This document shows, one piece after another, positions 45,466 through 55,652 of a stretch of DNA of 64,000 nucleotides (within the stretch, counting starts at the first letter, position 1; each line of letters opens with the position of its first letter). The notes beneath the pieces were generated by a model that worked only from the letters and a program-made list of their open reading frames with translations, did no database searches and was not told where the DNA came from. The position numbers were made by a program, and so were the translations under genes. This DNA comes from Ianthella basta (taxonomy: Eukaryota > Porifera > Demospongiae > Verongiida > Ianthellidae): the NCBI GenBank assembly GCA_964019415.1, contig OZ025870.1, forward strand, positions 6,081,415 to 6,145,414, read 5' to 3'.

Positions 45466-45562
45466 CTAGTCTCATATCCAGCCCACTTCCGTCCGCCATT
45501 TTGACAAAGGCGCAGATCAGAAGTTTTTTCCGCACCTTTGTCAAAATGGTATGAGACTAAAG
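45466..45562. mobile_element. Small foldback element (TAGTCTCA type)
   Basis: The arms TAGTCTCATA and TATGAGACTA, and CCATTTTGACAAAGG with its complement, are palindromic around a 30-bp centre. The left arm has about 19 extra bases (TCCAGCCCACTTCCGTCCG) absent from the right. Confidence 0.7.
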
Positions 45563-46655
45563 ATTGACGGTGAACGTGTGCCCGATGTACTGTAACTTGA
45601 CACCGCCAATGATATAGCTACCTACCTATTCTGTAGAGTTCATGCTCATTACCTGGCACTTCTAGTTTCCTTGTAGCTACATGGAACTAGCTATTTAATT
45701 GTACATAATTATTTGGATGCTGAGAGAGCAGTGCCCAAAATCGGCAAGCCCTGAACTTCCCAATTGGCAGAACACGGCCGAGGCGCTTCTGCTCTTCATA
45801 TAATGCACATTCCCATGGTAACCTGCAAACATATAAGCCTCCATTGATTGCAGAATTATGAATGAAGGTACAGGTCATGTAATGAATGACGTATAAATAA
45901 TATGCTTTGCAAAATCTGTATGCATGCTAATTAAAATAATATACTGTATTCATTCTAGCTACATCTCACATCATTATTATAGGCTCAATTGAAATGTTCC
46001 TTGCTTCATAATGTACACATGGATGTTTTGGATGCTACAGACACTACAATATACCTTCCTGCTTCGCATTATATAACAAACAAACATAGATATCTATACA
46101 CCTGTGCACGTTATGAATACATACTCCTGTACATGATATATCTCACAATCAGTGCATAATATACCTCATACACATTTAAAATAATGGTCTGAACAAGTAA
46201 TTTGCATAATTATACCATAGTTGCATCATATAATTTTACAAAACACCAAGAGTTATACATAACTATATTATCATGAACACTAGTAAAGTACTACGCATAT
46301 AATCATAGTCACTGCTGTACCGTCCCAGCCACTAAGCATTCTGCTTCACATTCTTGTTATTGCCGTGGTGTGTTCATGAGAAGAATAATGACGTTGATCA
46401 TAATTTATGCACGAGTAGATTTGTGTTTATAATGTTACACATGACCAAGTCATACGTAGATGCGCAGTACATGCAGTGTTTTATGGGCATTTATATGTGA
46501 TCTTTCAGCCCCCTCCCGCACAAGAACAAAGGCCTAATTGGAAAAAAAATGAATATTTATAAATAGGCAAATGATGAGAGCTTTAATACCACGGCAAGCA
46601 CATTTCCGCCGGCCGGGCCATGCATTCCAACCACCGGCCCGCATGTTCACTATAA
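45563..46655. other. AT-rich stretch without recognised features
   Basis: Repetitive AT-rich sequence with numerous TATAATTAT and CATACAT words and no open frame of interest. The last part (46570-46655) leads into the first Helitron-like unit. Confidence 0.4.
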
Positions 46656-47185
46656 TCTATATATATAAAGAAGGATTGAGCAGAACGGTTGTTCGCGAAG
46701 TCCTCCCGCGAGAAAAGACGCATCGACACCAAACTTTCCCAGATTACGGACGCCACACCCGGTCTCGATCTAAGGGGGGCGACATGCGCGAAGAAGCCCC
46801 TGCCGAGGAGCGCGCGGCGAAAAACCTCCAAACGAACGTCCGCCATATTGGATTTACGGAGAAAATATACGGTTTTCCGCGCACGCTCCTATGCTGCCAA
46901 TACAAAAGAAGAACCCCAACCGTTGTTCGCGAACTCCTCCCGCGAACGTCGACGAAACGTGCCCAAACGTTTCCAGCCGTGTCACGCTGTACCTCACATC
47001 AATATAAGGTGGTAGACGTGCAAAACAGCTGCTGCTGAGGAGCGTGTGGCGAAAACCTAGGATGAACCGACCGTCGGCCATCTTGGATCTGCGAAAAACG
47101 TACAGGGCGCACTAGACCCCCCTACAGAAAGCACTCGACCACTTTTCAGTATACAATGGACCCTCCTACAGGGCCTTGCAGCTAT
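46656..47185 (+). mobile_element. Non-autonomous Helitron-like unit H1 (3' end damaged)
   Basis: Starts TCTATATATATAAAGAAGG after an A, the classic Helitron 5' terminus. The body has two diverged halves, one starting near TTCGCGAAGTCCTCCCGCGA and the other near TTCGCGAACTCCTCCCGCGA. At the 3' end the GGGCCTTGCAGCTA segment remains, but the hairpin (GCCGAAGGC) seen in other copies has been deleted and CTAG has become CTAT. Overlapping open frames of 60-155 codons are by-products of the GC-rich unit. Confidence 0.78.
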
Positions 47186-48366
47186 AACATATAATTATGT
47201 TAGAGGTGTATACATTAATGAATGCATTGCACCCTTCAGTGCACATGAATACATAGCAGAAAGTAATTACAGTGAATAGTGGTACAATGCATGAATGACG
47301 ATGGCTGCATGGTGTGCAAAATAATATTCACTTTCATAATATACGCTACAAGGTAGTAACTGATGCTTCACAGACTTCCTGAAAGTATTCATGCATGCAT
47401 GCATGTATGTACACGTGTATACTGAGCATGTGTACACTTCAAAGCATGCAGCCTATATCCTATCAATGGGCTACTGTCTTAGCTGTGGCTTAGACTGCGC
47501 ATTGCTGTGCATGTAAATGTTAGTTAAGATCATCTGGTTACATTTTGGTTGCCATTAATTTTTGTGAAATTTATGAATCAATGGGGAATATTGAGTGTAA
47601 GCACAGCAATAGAGGCCCAATGGAAGGGGCTCTTCTAGGTCTGTAAACTGATAGGATAGTGTCCAATCACAGACACAATCAGGGCTGCCACATCTGAAAA
47701 CAGTGAAACAGCAAAGGGCACAAAAGAAAGGTGGTTCTGCCAGGACTTGAATCCAGGGCCTCTGGCTTTAGGCAACAGTGCTTTAGCCACTGAGCTATGA
47801 CACCCCATGGCAACCACCCCCCTCTGTGCCCTTGCATTGGCTTGCTCTAAGCGATTCTGATAATTTATATGTTCCCTTAACTTTCAACAAAATTTATAAA
47901 TATGCATGCTGTAAATTTATTATCGTCACCATCGTTCTCTCCATCTCTCAATATTTAGGCCATTTAGAAACAGTAGAAGCTATATACGTATACATTCCCA
48001 TGATGTCTGTGTATAAATGTGTGTATGTGTGTGCGTATGTGTTGTGTGTGTGAGTGTGTATGTGTGTGTATGTGTGTATGTATATGTGTGTGTATGTGTG
48101 TGTGTGTGTGTCTGTGTATGTGCATGTGTGCGCGCATGGTGTGTATTCTGCAATATTCAGTTTATTAAATGTACTGTAGCAGTTTGAATTCTTTAAAATA
48201 TGCACCAGGCTGTATACACAAGGAGTGCATGGAAACCTATAATCATCAGTGTTACATTTTAGCACGGAACGGCTATTGGCCTACATGCATCCTGTTGTGG
48301 ACATGCTCAGCTCTTTGCCTTTGGGCAGGTCTCTCCGCGGGCTCGGCGTATGCCAGCTGACCGGAC
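47186..48366. other. Spacer with SINE-like relic and TG-rich tract
   Basis: Contains the tRNA-like SINE at 47640-47812, an irregular TGTG/TATG tract at about 48008-48140, and, at 48315-48360, an inverted fragment matching the 3' region of the Helitron unit H4 (CAGCTGGCATACGCCGAG read on the - strand). No gene. Confidence 0.6.
47640..47812 (-). mobile_element. tRNA-derived SINE or decayed tRNA
   Basis: On the - strand, from 47812: GGTGTCATAGCTCAGTGGCT carries a good Pol III A box (TAGCTCAGTGG), and about 40 bp later GATTCAAGTCC is a near-perfect B box. The intervening stems do not form a proper anticodon arm and the acceptor stem pairs poorly, so it is not a functional tRNA. A non-tRNA tail follows to about 47640. 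No second copy was found in this window, so SINE status is inference. Confidence 0.55.
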
Positions 48367-48543
48367 ACGTGCTAAAATAAGCTGCTGCCGAGGAGCGTGT
48401 GGTGAAAACCCAGGATGAACCGACCGTCGGCCATCTTGGATCTGCGATAAACGTACAGGACCCCTCTACAGGACGCACTAGGCCACTTTACAGTTTACCC
48501 TCTTATATACAGGGCCTGCCGAAGGCGGGGGCCTTGCATCTAG
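48367..48543 (+). mobile_element. Truncated Helitron-like unit (3' half only)
   Basis: Begins within the second half of the unit (ACGTGCTAAAATAAGCTG) and ends with the 3' hairpin CCTGCCGAAGGCGGG, a GGCCTTGCAT spacer and the terminal CTAG at 48540-48543. The very next base starts the following unit. Confidence 0.8.
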
Positions 48544-49527
48544 TCTATATATATAAAGAGGTAATGAGCAGAACGGTTGTTCGCGAAGTCCTCCCGCGAG
48601 CAACGACGCATCGACGCCAAACTCTCCCAGATTATGGACGCCACACCCGGTCCCAATCTAAGGGGGGCGACGTGCGCGAAGAAGCCCCTGCCGAGGAGTG
48701 CGCGGCGAAAAACCTCCAAACGACTGTCCGCCATATTGGATTTACGGAGAAAATATACGGTTTTCCGCGCACGTTCCTATGCTGCCAATACAAAGAAGAA
48801 CTCCAACCGTTGTTCGCGAACTCCTCCCGCGAACGTCGACGAAACGTGCTTAAACGTTCCCAGCCGTGGCACGCTGTACCTCACATCAATATAAGGTGAT
48901 AGACGTGCTAAAATAAGCTGCTGCCGAGGAGCGCGCGGCGAAAACCCAGGATGAACCGACGGTCGGCCATCTTGGCTCTTGGAAGAAAGTATGCCGTATC
49001 CTAGGCGTTCGCGCAGGTGCGAGGATGATACCCAAGCTATATAGCGCGATGCCGAAGCGGAGAAAAAGGAAAGGGGGTTGTCTCACACACAGAAACCATC
49101 AGCTTCTTACAACTATCCGTTGTTTGTCTACGGTGATCTTCCATGTAAATTGCATGCACACATGGTAGGTCAGTCACACTGATCACCAGGCCAGCCTGGG
49201 CTATCCTTTGCCAGAGCATACATGACCATCCAGTGCATGCGAACTTCTCCCGCGAACGTCGACGAAAAGCGCCCAAACGTTCCCAGCCGTCGTACGCTGT
49301 ACCTCACATCAATATAAGGTGGTAGACGTGATAAAATAAGCTGCCGCCAAGGAGCGCGTGGTGAAAACCCAGGATGAACCGACCATGGGCCATCTTGGAT
49401 CTGCGAAAAACGTACAAGACCCCTCTACAGGACGCACTAGGACCTCCTACAGGAAGCACTCGACCACCTTACAGTATACACTGGACCCTCCTACAGGGCT
49501 CGCCGAAGGCGGGGGCCTTGCAGCTAG
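48544..49527 (+). mobile_element. Helitron-like unit H2 (984 bp, composite)
   Basis: 5' end TCTATATATATAAAGAGG directly after the CTAG of the previous unit; 3' end hairpin plus GCAGCTAG at 49520-49527. It contains the two-half body to about 48985, then about 255 bp shared with unit H4 (TTCTTGGAAGAAAGTATGCC; later TACAACTATCCGTTGTTTGT), then a second copy of the second half (from 49241). It is thus a fusion of two 3' regions. Confidence 0.85.
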
Positions 49528-50053
49528 TCTACATATATAAAGAGGTAGTGAGCAGAACGGTTGTTCGCGAAGTCCTCCCGCGAGCAACGACGCATCGACA
49601 CCAAACTTTCCCAGATTGTGGACGCCACATCCGGTCTCAATCTAAGGGGGCGACGTGCGCGAAGAGGCCCCTGCCGAGGAGCGCTCGGCAAAAAACCTCA
49701 AATCGACCGTCCGCCATCTTGGATTTACGGAGAAAATATACGGTTTTCCGCGCACGTTCCTATGCTGCCGATACAAAAGAAGACCCCCAACCGTTGTTCG
49801 CGAACTCCTCCTGCGAACGTCGACGAAACGTGCCCAAACGTTCCCAGCCGTGGTACGCTGTACCTCACATCAATATAAGGTGGTAGACGTGCTAGAATAA
49901 GCTGCTGCCGAGGAGGGCGTGGTGAACCGACCGTCGGCCATCTTGGATCTGCGAAAAACGTACAGGACCCCTCTACAGGAAGCACTCGACCACTTTACAG
50001 TATACACTGGACCTTCCTACAGGGCTTGCCGAAGGCGGGGGCCTTGCAGCTAG
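49528..50053 (+). mobile_element. Helitron-like unit H3 (526 bp)
   Basis: Starts TCTACATATATAAAGAGG immediately after the H2 CTAG, and ends with the GCTTGCCGAAGGCGGGGGC hairpin and CTAG at 50050-50053, followed by T. It is the most complete simple unit: two diverged halves, 5' TC, and a 3' hairpin about 10 bases before CTAG. No Rep/helicase coding sequence, so it is non-autonomous. Confidence 0.88.
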
Positions 50054-51174
50054 TATAATTATATAGCGCATTCCTTGTAAGGCTTCACTCTTATTCAAAG
50101 AGTATGATTGTACTCTATTTAGGGATGGTACAGGGTGTTTCGAATTCGTAATATGTACATAGGTATAGGAATGAAATCACGAAAAGCGCCAAAAGAAGGC
50201 TGGCTAATTATAAGGTTAGATACCAACTGTTCTTACACTAAACTGACCTGGAAGGCAAGCGAATATGGTATATACGTCGTGATCAGCGAGAAAATGACAC
50301 CAGAAAACATCCATGTTCGTCTTCATATTTTTCTTCGCCAGCTGTAACCGACAAACAACTTTAGCTATTGAACCAATTCGAAGACGAACCTACTGCAAAT
50401 TAACTGAACTGCATTCTTTTGTAGGTTATAATTAGAAATCGCGTGTCACTCGCTACGGTTACCGGGTCTGTCCGGAGACGTTACGCGCAAGACGCCATTT
50501 TACAATGACGTTACGACCGACAGTTTTCCGCTCACTGTTCCTTCAATGTCTGTTCAATACCCTCACAAGACTGTTAGATGTCTGTTCGAAGACGCATACG
50601 AGAGAAACATCGGTTAAAGTTAGCTTGCGCGTTGTTTCAAAGAAGATCCGTGATCATGCCCATCCCGCCATTTTTCATTACTACTCGGTTAGCTTCCAGT
50701 TGCCGTTTCTAAATATTTTCGGTAGCCTAGCGCGGAAAGGTGCTGATATGACGAGCTCCAGGAATAGGGTCCTATATGTATATACCTGTACCGATGTCCC
50801 GTGGTTGCAACTTAGCGTGTGCATGCTTGCACACCATAGAAATGCACAGAAGCTACAATTTGTGACGTTCCGTTCGTCTGGTAGCGCCCTGAGACGATTA
50901 GAACTCGCTGGGGGGAATCAATGTCGCTTCGCCGAACAAGAGGACAGGATTATTCATCGACAACACTACAAAGATCAATCACTACAAGCATGCCTAAGGA
51001 AACAGGTAAACATACAATGAGAATACAAATCACGCATACACCAAACATCAAAGGAAATACACGTGAGCATCAAGGTAAGTCCTACACTATCCATGCACAC
51101 AGCCAATCATATATACACGCAGCACATCATGCACAAAGCAAGTACAGAGCATAAACGAACACAACTTTGTCACA
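50054..51174. other. Spacer with weak coding potential
   Basis: Two + strand open frames (50135-50347, 70 codons; 50505-51020, 171 codons) have no recognised domains. The longer ends near a CAG/GTAAAC splice-donor-like site (about 51006). It could be an exon of an unknown gene or chance. Not called as a gene. Confidence 0.3.
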
Positions 51175-51448
51175 GAATTAATAAAAGTTGTCTACAAAAA
51201 TAGTAAGGATGTAGGGATGGCACAAAAAGTACAGAAACGTACATGTAGCTATAGGCTGTTACACGGTGGAGCATTAACCATCGTCCCGGCCCTACATTCA
51301 GGGATGTAGGACTATAATTATAAGGTGTGACATTCTTGCACATAGGGACCATGGTTAATGCCCCACTGTGTAACAGCCTTTACTTGTTTCTGTACTTTTG
51401 TGCCACCCCTACATCTTTACTATTTTTGTGAAAAATCTTTATTAATTC
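51175..51448. mobile_element. Near-perfect palindromic element, arms about 110 bp
   Basis: The left arm runs from GAATTAATAAAAG through ACAAAAATAGTAAGGATGTA and AGGCTGTTACACGGTG to GCATTAACCAT. The right arm is the reverse complement of nearly the same text with scattered differences, leaving a centre of about 50 bp. The RNA would form a long hairpin. No coding capacity; target duplication not determined. Confidence 0.82.
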
Positions 51449-51482
51449 TAGTATTTTGTAACTTGTAAGATAATGCTTGTAC

Positions 51483-52164
51483 TAGCCTCGTTCCCAGGCC
51501 GTCCGAGTTAATTAGCGCGGGGGCGGAAAGGACGGCCTGGGCACCACTGTTCCCGCGTCCCCCCAAAACTGGGGGGGCGCCGGAAAACTTCGTATATGTT
51601 CCCGTAATCTACGTGTAGAAGAGTATAGGTGAACCATGAAATGGACAGCTGGGAAACGCTCAGAATAGTCGGAACTGGTCCAGTTTGGGTAGAAAATTAC
51701 CGACGTTAGTCAGTTTGCCGAGATACTTCGATATGCGGTGCCAGTGATTTTCAAACACTGCGCACGGGACTGACGGGAGCAAAGCAGTCTCGCTAACGTC
51801 GTCTGGATCTATTACGGCTCGCGGTAAGGTTGTGCGCCGACCATTGCATACATGTGAGCCTGTCTGACTCTCCGCTTCGTCCCAGAATAGCATTTCTCTG
51901 CTATTGTAAGCTTAGCCATTCCTGCTAGCTGCTACGTATGCGAGTGCAAAGGGATATCCACAGCGAGGAAGCTTCCAGAAGCCGCGCTCTTCGCGACAGC
52001 CTTGCCGTACGTCTTCTCTAAGGCAAGGCAGGCAAATAACTAGAGCTAAAGCTCTTACAAGCTAGTTATTTGCTGGAAAATCTTCGCGCATGCGCAAACA
52101 GTGGTTCCCAGGCCGTCCTTTCCGCCCCCGCGCTAATTAACTTGGACGGCCTGGGAACGAGGCT
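51483..52164. mobile_element. 682-bp foldback/MULE-like element with 10-bp target duplication
   Basis: Inverted arms of about 70 bp begin AGCCTCGTTCCCAGGCCGTC, and each arm folds on itself (CCCAGGCCGTCC with GGACGGCCTGGG). ATGCTTGTAC occurs on both sides (51473-51482 and 52165-52174), a 10-bp duplication typical of Mutator-like elements (9-10 bp). The interior has a 77-codon - strand frame (51660-51893) and a CpG-rich segment; no transposase. Confidence 0.85.
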
Positions 52165-52238
52165 ATGCTTGTACATGCATGGAGGTCACTTCCTGTGACG
52201 TCACGGTAAACGGCCGCGGCCGTAGCCAAAAACTGATA

Positions 52239-52774
52239 CCGTATACGCTTTAACTTTTGCCGTTCGCGATTTTTCAGGATTTTCGCGTTATCTTTGCGGT
52301 TGTAGGGTCTTAGCCTGGCTAGCTATCCCCTCCCAATGCACGGGAAGAAAGTGAAACGATCCAGTACCTGAATACACGTGGCCTTGCAAACGCTTTATCA
52401 ACTGATGTCACTTCGGGGCATTATAGATAAACGCTAATGAATATTCGCGTCGTGCGAATCGTCGCATCCAATGATATTTGCAGTGCAGCTGCTAGTGAAG
52501 AGGAATCTTCATGGTGTTGTTTCTTCGTGTCCTCTGAACTCTGACGCTATTGGTGTTCTCCATAGCCTCGGTGGAGGGCGGCTCTTAGCCGCACGATCAA
52601 GTTGCCGCCGCGAATCGCCGGCATTTTGCAATTTTGTGACGTAATCGTACAGTGACCTTTGCATGCTCGACCTGGTCTAAATTTTCCCGGGGTGAAACTT
52701 TCGCGAATCCCGGATGGCTGCTAAACCGCGAAAACCGCGAAAGTTTAACCTTGCGAAAGTTAAAGCGTATACGG
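52239..52774. mobile_element. 536-bp MITE, CCGTATA family, TA target duplication
   Basis: Ends CCGTATACGCTTTAACTTT, inverted at the right end, flanked by TA (52237-52238; 52775-52776). CGCGAA/TTCGCG words are abundant near both ends. Shares the CCGTATA terminus with 44963-45267. Confidence 0.85.
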
Positions 52775-53454
52775 TATTCGCCCCTGATCCCAAGATGAAC
52801 AGCTGCTGACCTACATGACAACCGTGAAGTGATTGAGCGAGTGTCCGATTAAGCTTGGGGAGAACCTGTGAACAACGTACATAGGCAAAGTACTTTGCTT
52901 TCGGTGAGTGAACATGAAATCAACGGTCATTTTCAGATTATAACGTCTTATTCTCGGTCCGTCAGATTTTGGTGTGGGATCTATATTATGGTTCCGTATG
53001 GCGGTTATGTGGATGGTTAGTGTGTCCATTAAGTCGTGTTCTATCATGATATCTCTCTTTGCAGGTGAAAAATCTGTCCTCTTTGGGGTTCTCGCAGGCG
53101 TGTAGGTGTTTACGGTCCTGTTTGGTTGTGGCGCGTCGTTTACCAGTAGCCTGGTAAGTGGGCTTTGTCCCGGTGGCGTTTTATGTCCTTCGTAGCCTTG
53201 GTTGTACTGGAGACAGTGTGTTTGTATTAGTGAACAGTTGTGTGTGTGGTGAGATTTTACGTTTTTCTGTTGTGTGTAGTGTGTATTGGCCCAAATGCTT
53301 AGGGATTTTGAGATCTGTAGTTACAAGCTAACCTGCCATTATCGACAACTTTTCATGCCTTGAACTGTAACTCAGCTAGCAAACATTGCAGAAGCTTGAT
53401 GCTTGTAGAAATTAAACTAAACAAGCCATCATCTCACTCAACCATTTTCAAGCC
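52775..53454. other. Spacer, no recognised gene
   Basis: TG-rich sequence around 53080-53290 and a first copy of a diverged segment (about 53295-53454, containing CCATTATCGACAAC and CTGTAACTCAG) that recurs after the next element. Confidence 0.4.
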
Positions 53455-54386
53455 ATCGCATGTGGGTTATGTCCACTCTGTTTACACAACGTGAACCTTG
53501 TGGTATTCGCGCCTTGAGGTGTGAAATTCCTGTGTTGCTATGGCAACGCCTGCGCTGCATGTGATGTGCGCGTGATTGAAGAGGCCTGTGCAATCAAACG
53601 TCATATCCGGTGATGGCAAGAAACGAGCTTTTAGGGGACAACAAAGAGTTCTGGTAAGAGTGAATCAAAGATGAAATCTTCACCGTTCTTAAACTTTGAA
53701 AATATCAAGGTTTCATAGCTTTTTGCGAATGAATCCTGCACTTCGAACACGGCGAACGTGAAATGACGTCATAGCCATGCTTCCGTTTTGTATTCCATAT
53801 ATGGCATGTCACGAGATTGTCGTGTGACTGAAGCATTTCGTGATGGCAGAAATGAGTTTTGCAGTAAATCGACTTCCCGACTTTGAAGGACACCAGCCCT
53901 TTGCACGATGAGACCAGATATCGAAACTTAAGGATGCTTTACAACTTCTCCATGTGACCGCTTTTAGTACGAGGTTCCTATCGTGAGTTATCCAGTGCCA
54001 AAGGTTCGGCCGCGAAGGAAGAATTTAGTTTTCGCGATGTAACTCTGCACCAGAAGGGTTTATCAAAAGCGGTCACATGGAAAACTTCGATGATGTGATT
54101 GTGCATGGTTCTGTGTAATTTCATTCGCTTTTAGCCTCTTCCACGAAGTCGATCGGCGATTTTCTGCGTTTTCATAGGTACTCTTGTCGGCGGCGAGTCT
54201 CCGTCAAGGAAGCCGTCAATGAAATACTTGTTGTGCAGAATTGAAGTACAGGAATGCAGCTTCAATTACATATACAGCTTGCTTTGTGCAGATTCTATCT
54301 GCAGGAGAAAGAGCAAAGAATACGAAGGTAAAAAAAGGTCGAAAGTCGGCCCGCATTGTTTACATAGGACATAACCCACATGCGAT
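53455..54386. mobile_element. Inverted-repeat element of about 930 bp
   Basis: Ends share ATCGCATGTGGGTTATGTCC in inverted orientation (left from about 53455, right ending about 54386), followed inward on both sides by a GTTTACA word. Inside, CCATGTGACCGCTTTTA (about 53951) and its complement (about 54065-54081) form a second nested inverted pair. No transposase frame seen. Confidence 0.65.
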
Positions 54387-55652
54387 AGCATAAGCTACCA
54401 ATTATCAACCGCTTTTGTACCTTGGAGTGTAACTCAGGCGCTGAGGGTCGTAGAAGCTTCATTCTTGTGGCGAAAGATAGCTGATTGCCCTGCTGTCTGG
54501 TCCAGCCATTTTGAAGCTATAACTACATTTATTGCCTAAGTGCTCACCATTTCCGTGGACCCAATGATTGACCAATTATCAACCAGGTGTACCAATTATC
54601 GACCGCACATACAAATGCCTATACCAATTATTGACCAATTCTCATAAATTGTTCAGTAACTTCACTTCGTAACAACCCAGCAATCTGGGATTTGCCAGGA
54701 TTGGAGACCAAGGTGGGCCACGTCTGTGTAGCAGATTTTGAGAGTAAAGCAGGTACTGTTCGCGAGTTATATTGCATTCAGGAGGGATGTGTGCGCATTT
54801 GGTTTTGCACCGGTTCGTGCAGCTACGATATTCTTGTAAAGAAGTCTTTCCCTTTCTTAAAACGAATGGCTAACGCTTACCAGAGTCTAAGGGAAGCCTT
54901 CTATCAACATGCGAAGGTCCCTCACTCTGTATACGGTTCCATAAATGCCCGCGAACTATTGTACACCTCTGCGCTCGTTTCAGGATACTACCAGTTGATA
55001 ATTGGCAGCTTATGCTAACTAGATTCATTGCCCAAGTGCTCACTGTTTTTCTGTGGACTCTTGACCAGACATACCAATTTGTCGCCCTACGCCGAGCATA
55101 TATAAACTTTTGACAAAGTTGTGTTTGTGATTATGTTACTGTGTTATTGCTGCTGTGTGTATTGTGCATGATTGCTGCATCTTGGATTTATCTTGTTGCT
55201 GCATGGCTGACTTGTGTTTTTTGATGGTATGTGCATGTGTGACTTGATTGTATTTCCTGTTAATGTTTACTGTATTACTGTGCATGCTTGGAATTGTTTG
55301 ATTTTTTGACATTTTGTTGTATGGCTTCATGTCATGCCTCCAGTGGTATGTCGGTATGTATGTATGTATGTTTATACAGACCTGTTTGAATCGCTTGTCC
55401 ACACCGCGTACCGGTATCCGGTAAGCGCTTGCATGATTATTATTATACGGATTCCTACACATACTTACAGTATAATTGCAAAATCTAGTGTTAGCATAGA
55501 TTGTGAGCTAGAGATTTTATACAGCAATACTGCTCATGTTTATGTATATAATACCATGATTTTGACTCTGTTACCCGTGCCCGGTGTGGACAACCAACCA
55601 AAAAGGTCTGTATAATACGTTACCTGAGGTGTAGTATAACTGTGCTTGCATA
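54387..55652. other. Spacer with ACCAATTATCGACC-type repeats
   Basis: Repeats of an ACCAATTAT-CAACC/CGACC word occur at about 54388-54640 and again near 55070. A 108-codon + strand frame (54692-55018) has no recognised domain. The last 300 bp are AT-rich with ATGTATGTATG. Confidence 0.4.

Noticed and set aside
47738-47812. Functional tRNA gene
   Set aside because: A and B boxes are present, but the anticodon and acceptor stems do not pair properly.
46571-50000. Arg-rich open frames of 100-170 codons repeated at 46.6, 48.4, 49.4 and 55.7 kb
   Set aside because: They recur because the Helitron-like units recur. Frames differ between copies by indels, with no sign of protein-level conservation.
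50505-51020. 171-codon open frame
   Set aside because: No domain; a donor-like end is suggestive but insufficient.
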